8,179 nucleotides of DNA. Source: Promethearchaeota archaeon. Lineage in GTDB: Archaea > Asgardarchaeota > Lokiarchaeia > Sigyniarchaeales > Promethearchaeaceae. Numbering within the stretch: position 1 is the first letter of the stretch; each line of letters starts with the position of its first letter. The stretch covers positions 1-8,179 of the forward strand of contig WJKO01000658.1 of NCBI GenBank assembly GCA_014729055.1. The letters run 5' to 3'. Below are positions 6,199 through 8,179 of this stretch, in pieces. The notes under the pieces are model-generated. The model worked only from the letters and a program-made list of their open reading frames with translations. It was not told the DNA's origin and made no database searches. The position numbers were made by a program, and so were the translations under genes.

Positions 6199-6301
6199 AT
6201 TGATTCTATCTATTTAGATTAAATTTAAGAAAACGAAAAACCTAAATTCTCAATGAATCAAAACAATTGATAGGATCAATTAAGATTAAATTTAAAAAAA
6301 C
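6199..6301 (+). repeat. Imperfect 36-bp direct repeat upstream of the acyl-CoA synthetase
   Basis: Positions 6199-6234 and 6266-6301 match at 30 of 36 bases by hand alignment at an offset of 67 bp. The core AGATTAAATTTAA (6216-6228 and 6283-6295) is exact, and both copies share ATTGAT upstream and AAAAC downstream. TTAAATTTAA inside the core is itself palindromic and TATA-like. Copy 1 is well placed to drive transcription with a leader of about 60 nt; copy 2 is only about 20 nt before the ATG at 6311 and may be a regulator site instead. Confidence 0.6.
6265..6281. promoter_or_regulatory. 17-bp dyad operator candidate
   Basis: AATTGAT, spacer AGG, ATCAATT form a perfect 7+3+7 inverted repeat 30-46 bp before the acyl-CoA synthetase ATG. 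A second dyad of equal overall length, TAGAT to ATCTA (6196-6212), sits in the matching place before the other repeat copy. This geometry suits a dimeric helix-turn-helix regulator; its identity is unknown. Confidence 0.45.
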
Positions 6302-6310
6302 TGATAAAAA

Positions 6311-8029
6311 ATGTCATCAGAAAAATTATGGTATAAATCTTGGCCAAAAGGCATTAAGAAAACTCTGGAATATCCTAATATTTCCGTCCACAAAATGTTT
6401 GAAAATATTGTCAGTAAAAATAGCGATATTAACTACTTATCTATATTAGGAATTAATTTCACATTTGGACAAGTAAATGACTATGCAGACAGATTGGCTT
6501 CAGCATTAAAAGAATTAGGCGTTAAAAAAGGAGACAATGTCGGTATTTTCATGATAAATATACCACAGTTTGTAATCAGCTTCTTTGGTATTCTAAAAAC
6601 AGGCGCAACGGTAGTGCCTATTTCTCCTTTATATGGTTCTACTGATCTTCAAACAACCTTAAAAGATTCAAATTTAAAAGCCATTATTTGCTTGGACATT
6701 CTGTACAAGAAAATACAAGAAGCGTGGGATGAACCAATACCTTGGAAAATTATAACAACGTCATTGGGGTCTATTCTTCCAACTTTTAAAAGAATATTAG
6801 CTAGACTTTTTCGCAAAATTCCCGCCAGTCCAAAAATCGATAACGCACTGGATATGTTCAAGTTGATGGAAGAATATGAGCGAATAGAAAAAAGTGCTCA
6901 ATGTGATCCAGAAAACGATGTAGCAGTAATAGGATATACAGGTGGTACGACTGGTACACCAAAAGGTGCCATGATCACTCATCAGAATCTCATATCAAAT
7001 CTACTAGCTGCCAGAGAATGGAGTAAACATATTCATCCTAAAGGTACACATAAGAATTTTGTTGGGGCGGTGCCATTTTTTCATATAATCGGATTAAGCG
7101 CTGTTATGCTTGTTGGAGCATTCTACGAGAGTACAATACACTTAATACCAGATCCGAGAAATTTTGAGTCCATTCTCAAAGCCATCGAGAAAAATAAAAT
7201 AGAATATTGTCATGGTGTTCCTACACTATATCGGGCGTTGTTAATGCAACCAAATTTTGATGATTTTGACTTAACATCTTTGGAAATCGTTTTCTCAGGA
7301 GCTGCTGCTTTACCGAATTTCGTTTTTAGAGCTTTTGAAGAAAAAACAGGTTGCCTAATGATAGAAGCTTATGGTATGACGGAAACAAGCCCGATCGTCA
7401 CTGCAAATCCTTTTGAAAAAGATAATCGTAAAATGGGCTCTATTGGAATTCCCTTTCCTAACACTGATGTAAAGATTATAAACCCAGATAATGGAGATGT
7501 TTTACCTATCGGGGAGGTCGGCGAGATTATTATCAAAGGTCCTCAAGTTATGAAAGGATATTATCAAAAACCAGAGGAAACAGCTCATATTATTAGAGAT
7601 GGCTATCTATATTCAGGAGATCTTGGTTATATGGACGAAGATGGTTTCATATTTTTAGTAAATCGTGCAAAAGATATGATTAACGTATCTGGTTACAAAG
7701 TCTTTCCATCGGAATTAGAAGGAATCATTACCTCAAATTTTCCAGATATTGAAGAGGCCGCAGTTGTTGGAGTTCATGATGATTATAGTGGAGAAGCCGT
7801 TAAACTAATCGCTGTGTTGAAGCCAGGTGTCGCTGACATAAAGAAGGAGGAATTTATGAAAACACTGAAAAAGAAAGTCGCAAACTACAAAGTGCCAAAG
7901 ATCGTCGAAATACGAGATTCATTACCAAAAACCGCCTTAGGTAAAATAGACCGCCGAGCACTTAGAGCCGAACCTGTTGAACTTGATGTCGACGAAGATG
8001 AAAAGAAAAAGCGATCACGACTCATTTAG
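6311..8029 (+). CDS. FadD-type fatty acyl-CoA synthetase (AMP-forming)
   Basis: A 572-residue member of the adenylate-forming (ANL) superfamily, predicted to activate a carboxylic acid, most likely a medium- or long-chain fatty acid, to its acyl-AMP and then acyl-CoA. The motifs are intact: the phosphate-binding loop YTGGTTGTPKG at 209-219 (the GG form, as in FadD-type enzymes), YGMTE at 354-358, the adenosine-binding D437 in YSGDLGY, hinge-region NRAKD at 451-455 and GYKVFPSELE at 461-470, and the catalytic lysine K545 in PKTALGKIDRR. The length is ordinary and the N-terminal WPKGIKKTLEYP is typical of archaeal and bacterial homologues, supporting the ATG at 6311. No strong Shine-Dalgarno is visible. 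The final 20 residues run from acidic to basic (DVDEDEKKKRSRLI). It is divergent from the longin-like gene, and the spacer carries duplicated regulatory-looking repeats. The exact acyl chain cannot be deduced. Confidence 0.9.
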   Translation: MSSEKLWYKSWPKGIKKTLEYPNISVHKMFENIVSKNSDINYLSILGINFTFGQVNDYADRLASALKELGVKKGDNVGIFMINIPQFVISFFGILKTGATVVPISPLYGSTDLQTTLKDSNLKAIICLDILYKKIQEAWDEPIPWKIITTSLGSILPTFKRILARLFRKIPASPKIDNALDMFKLMEEYERIEKSAQCDPENDVAVIGYTGGTTGTPKGAMITHQNLISNLLAAREWSKHIHPKGTHKNFVGAVPFFHIIGLSAVMLVGAFYESTIHLIPDPRNFESILKAIEKNKIEYCHGVPTLYRALLMQPNFDDFDLTSLEIVFSGAAALPNFVFRAFEEKTGCLMIEAYGMTETSPIVTANPFEKDNRKMGSIGIPFPNTDVKIINPDNGDVLPIGEVGEIIIKGPQVMKGYYQKPEETAHIIRDGYLYSGDLGYMDEDGFIFLVNRAKDMINVSGYKVFPSELEGIITSNFPDIEEAAVVGVHDDYSGEAVKLIAVLKPGVADIKKEEFMKTLKKKVANYKVPKIVEIRDSLPKTALGKIDRRALRAEPVELDVDEDEKKKRSRLI

Positions 8030-8045
8030 TGTAATTGCATACCTC

Positions 8046-8086
8046 ATTAATGTTCTCCATTAATACCCAATTAATATTCCATTAAT
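8046..8086. repeat. Four phased ATTAAT repeats
   Basis: The palindromic hexamer ATTAAT occurs at 8046-8051, 8059-8064, 8070-8075 and 8081-8086, with start-to-start spacings of 13, 11 and 11 bp, close to one DNA turn. Three copies are preceded by C. The block lies 41-81 bp upstream of the TATA box of the right-edge gene, a usual place for an activator or an architectural protein to bind on one face of the DNA. Confidence 0.5.
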
Positions 8087-8126
8087 ATGTTCTATTTTAT
8101 ATTTTCTATTCTATTTCTAAAATAAC

Positions 8127-8167
8127 TTTAAATAGATATATAGAGATATACATAAGATTTTGGTGAT
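8127..8167 (+). promoter_or_regulatory. Archaeal promoter and Shine-Dalgarno of the right-edge gene
   Basis: TTTAAATA (8127-8134) is a near-consensus TATA box predicting transcription from about 8156-8159. GGTGAT (8162-8167) follows, exactly complementary to the AUCACC at the archaeal 16S rRNA 3' end, 3 nt before the ATG at 8171. It is the cleanest promoter in the window. Confidence 0.7.
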
Positions 8168-8170
8168 ATC

Positions 8171-8179
8171 ATGAAGCAA
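8171..8179 (+). CDS. Start of an unidentified gene cut by the window edge
   Basis: Only ATG AAG CAA (Met-Lys-Gln) is inside the window. It is called because it follows a TATA box and an exact GGTGAT ribosome-binding site at proper distances. The product cannot be guessed. Confidence 0.6.

Noticed and set aside
6253..6270. Possible upstream mini-frame ATG AAT CAA AAC AAT TGA before the acyl-CoA synthetase
   Set aside because: Five codons without a ribosome-binding site in AT-rich DNA; expected by chance.
1..8179. CRISPR array, tRNA, rRNA, insertion sequence or integrase signs
   Set aside because: No regularly spaced long repeats, no cloverleaf-like or rRNA-like stretch, no transposase or recombinase motifs and no flanking target duplications were seen.

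Overview
The window reads as an AT-rich archaeal chromosome segment, most likely from an Asgard archaeon of the Lokiarchaeia type. Four things point there. Upstream regions carry TTTAAATA-like TATA boxes at archaeal distances. The gene at the right edge has a GGTGAT ribosome-binding site matching the archaeal 16S 3' end. One gene encodes an Rpn11/CSN5-like JAMM metalloprotease with the full catalytic motif. Next to it is a protein ending in a longin-like domain, a fold common in Asgard small-GTPase biology. The placement is inferred from gene content only, since no rRNA or other marker gene is present.

Layout. Positions 1-1896 hold two rightward genes: a dolichol/polyprenol (or phytol) kinase-like membrane protein whose start may lie left of the window, and a radical SAM enzyme with a complete CxxxCxxC cluster site. 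A convergent junction with a small hairpin separates these from three leftward genes (1945-6100). In transcription order they encode a 435-residue protein with a C-terminal longin-like domain, a JAMM protease fused to a four-repeat TPR-like solenoid, and a very acidic protein with Cys-rich ends and a C2HC finger. A 210-bp divergent spacer (6101-6310), rich in palindromes and containing an imperfect 36-bp duplication, precedes a rightward FadD-type acyl-CoA synthetase (6311-8029). The window ends with a well-formed promoter, phased ATTAAT repeats and the first three codons of another gene.

How the genes may work together. The kinase-like protein and the acyl-CoA synthetase both belong to lipid metabolism but are separated by unrelated genes, so no pathway is evident. 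The leftward trio is the most distinctive part: a predicted isopeptidase with its own protein-interaction solenoid, beside a longin-like protein and an acidic zinc-finger protein. No ubiquitin, E1, E2 or RING gene is visible here, so a link to a ubiquitin-like pathway rests on the JAMM motif alone. Gaps of 78-166 bp with T-runs suggest the three may be transcribed separately rather than as a tight operon.
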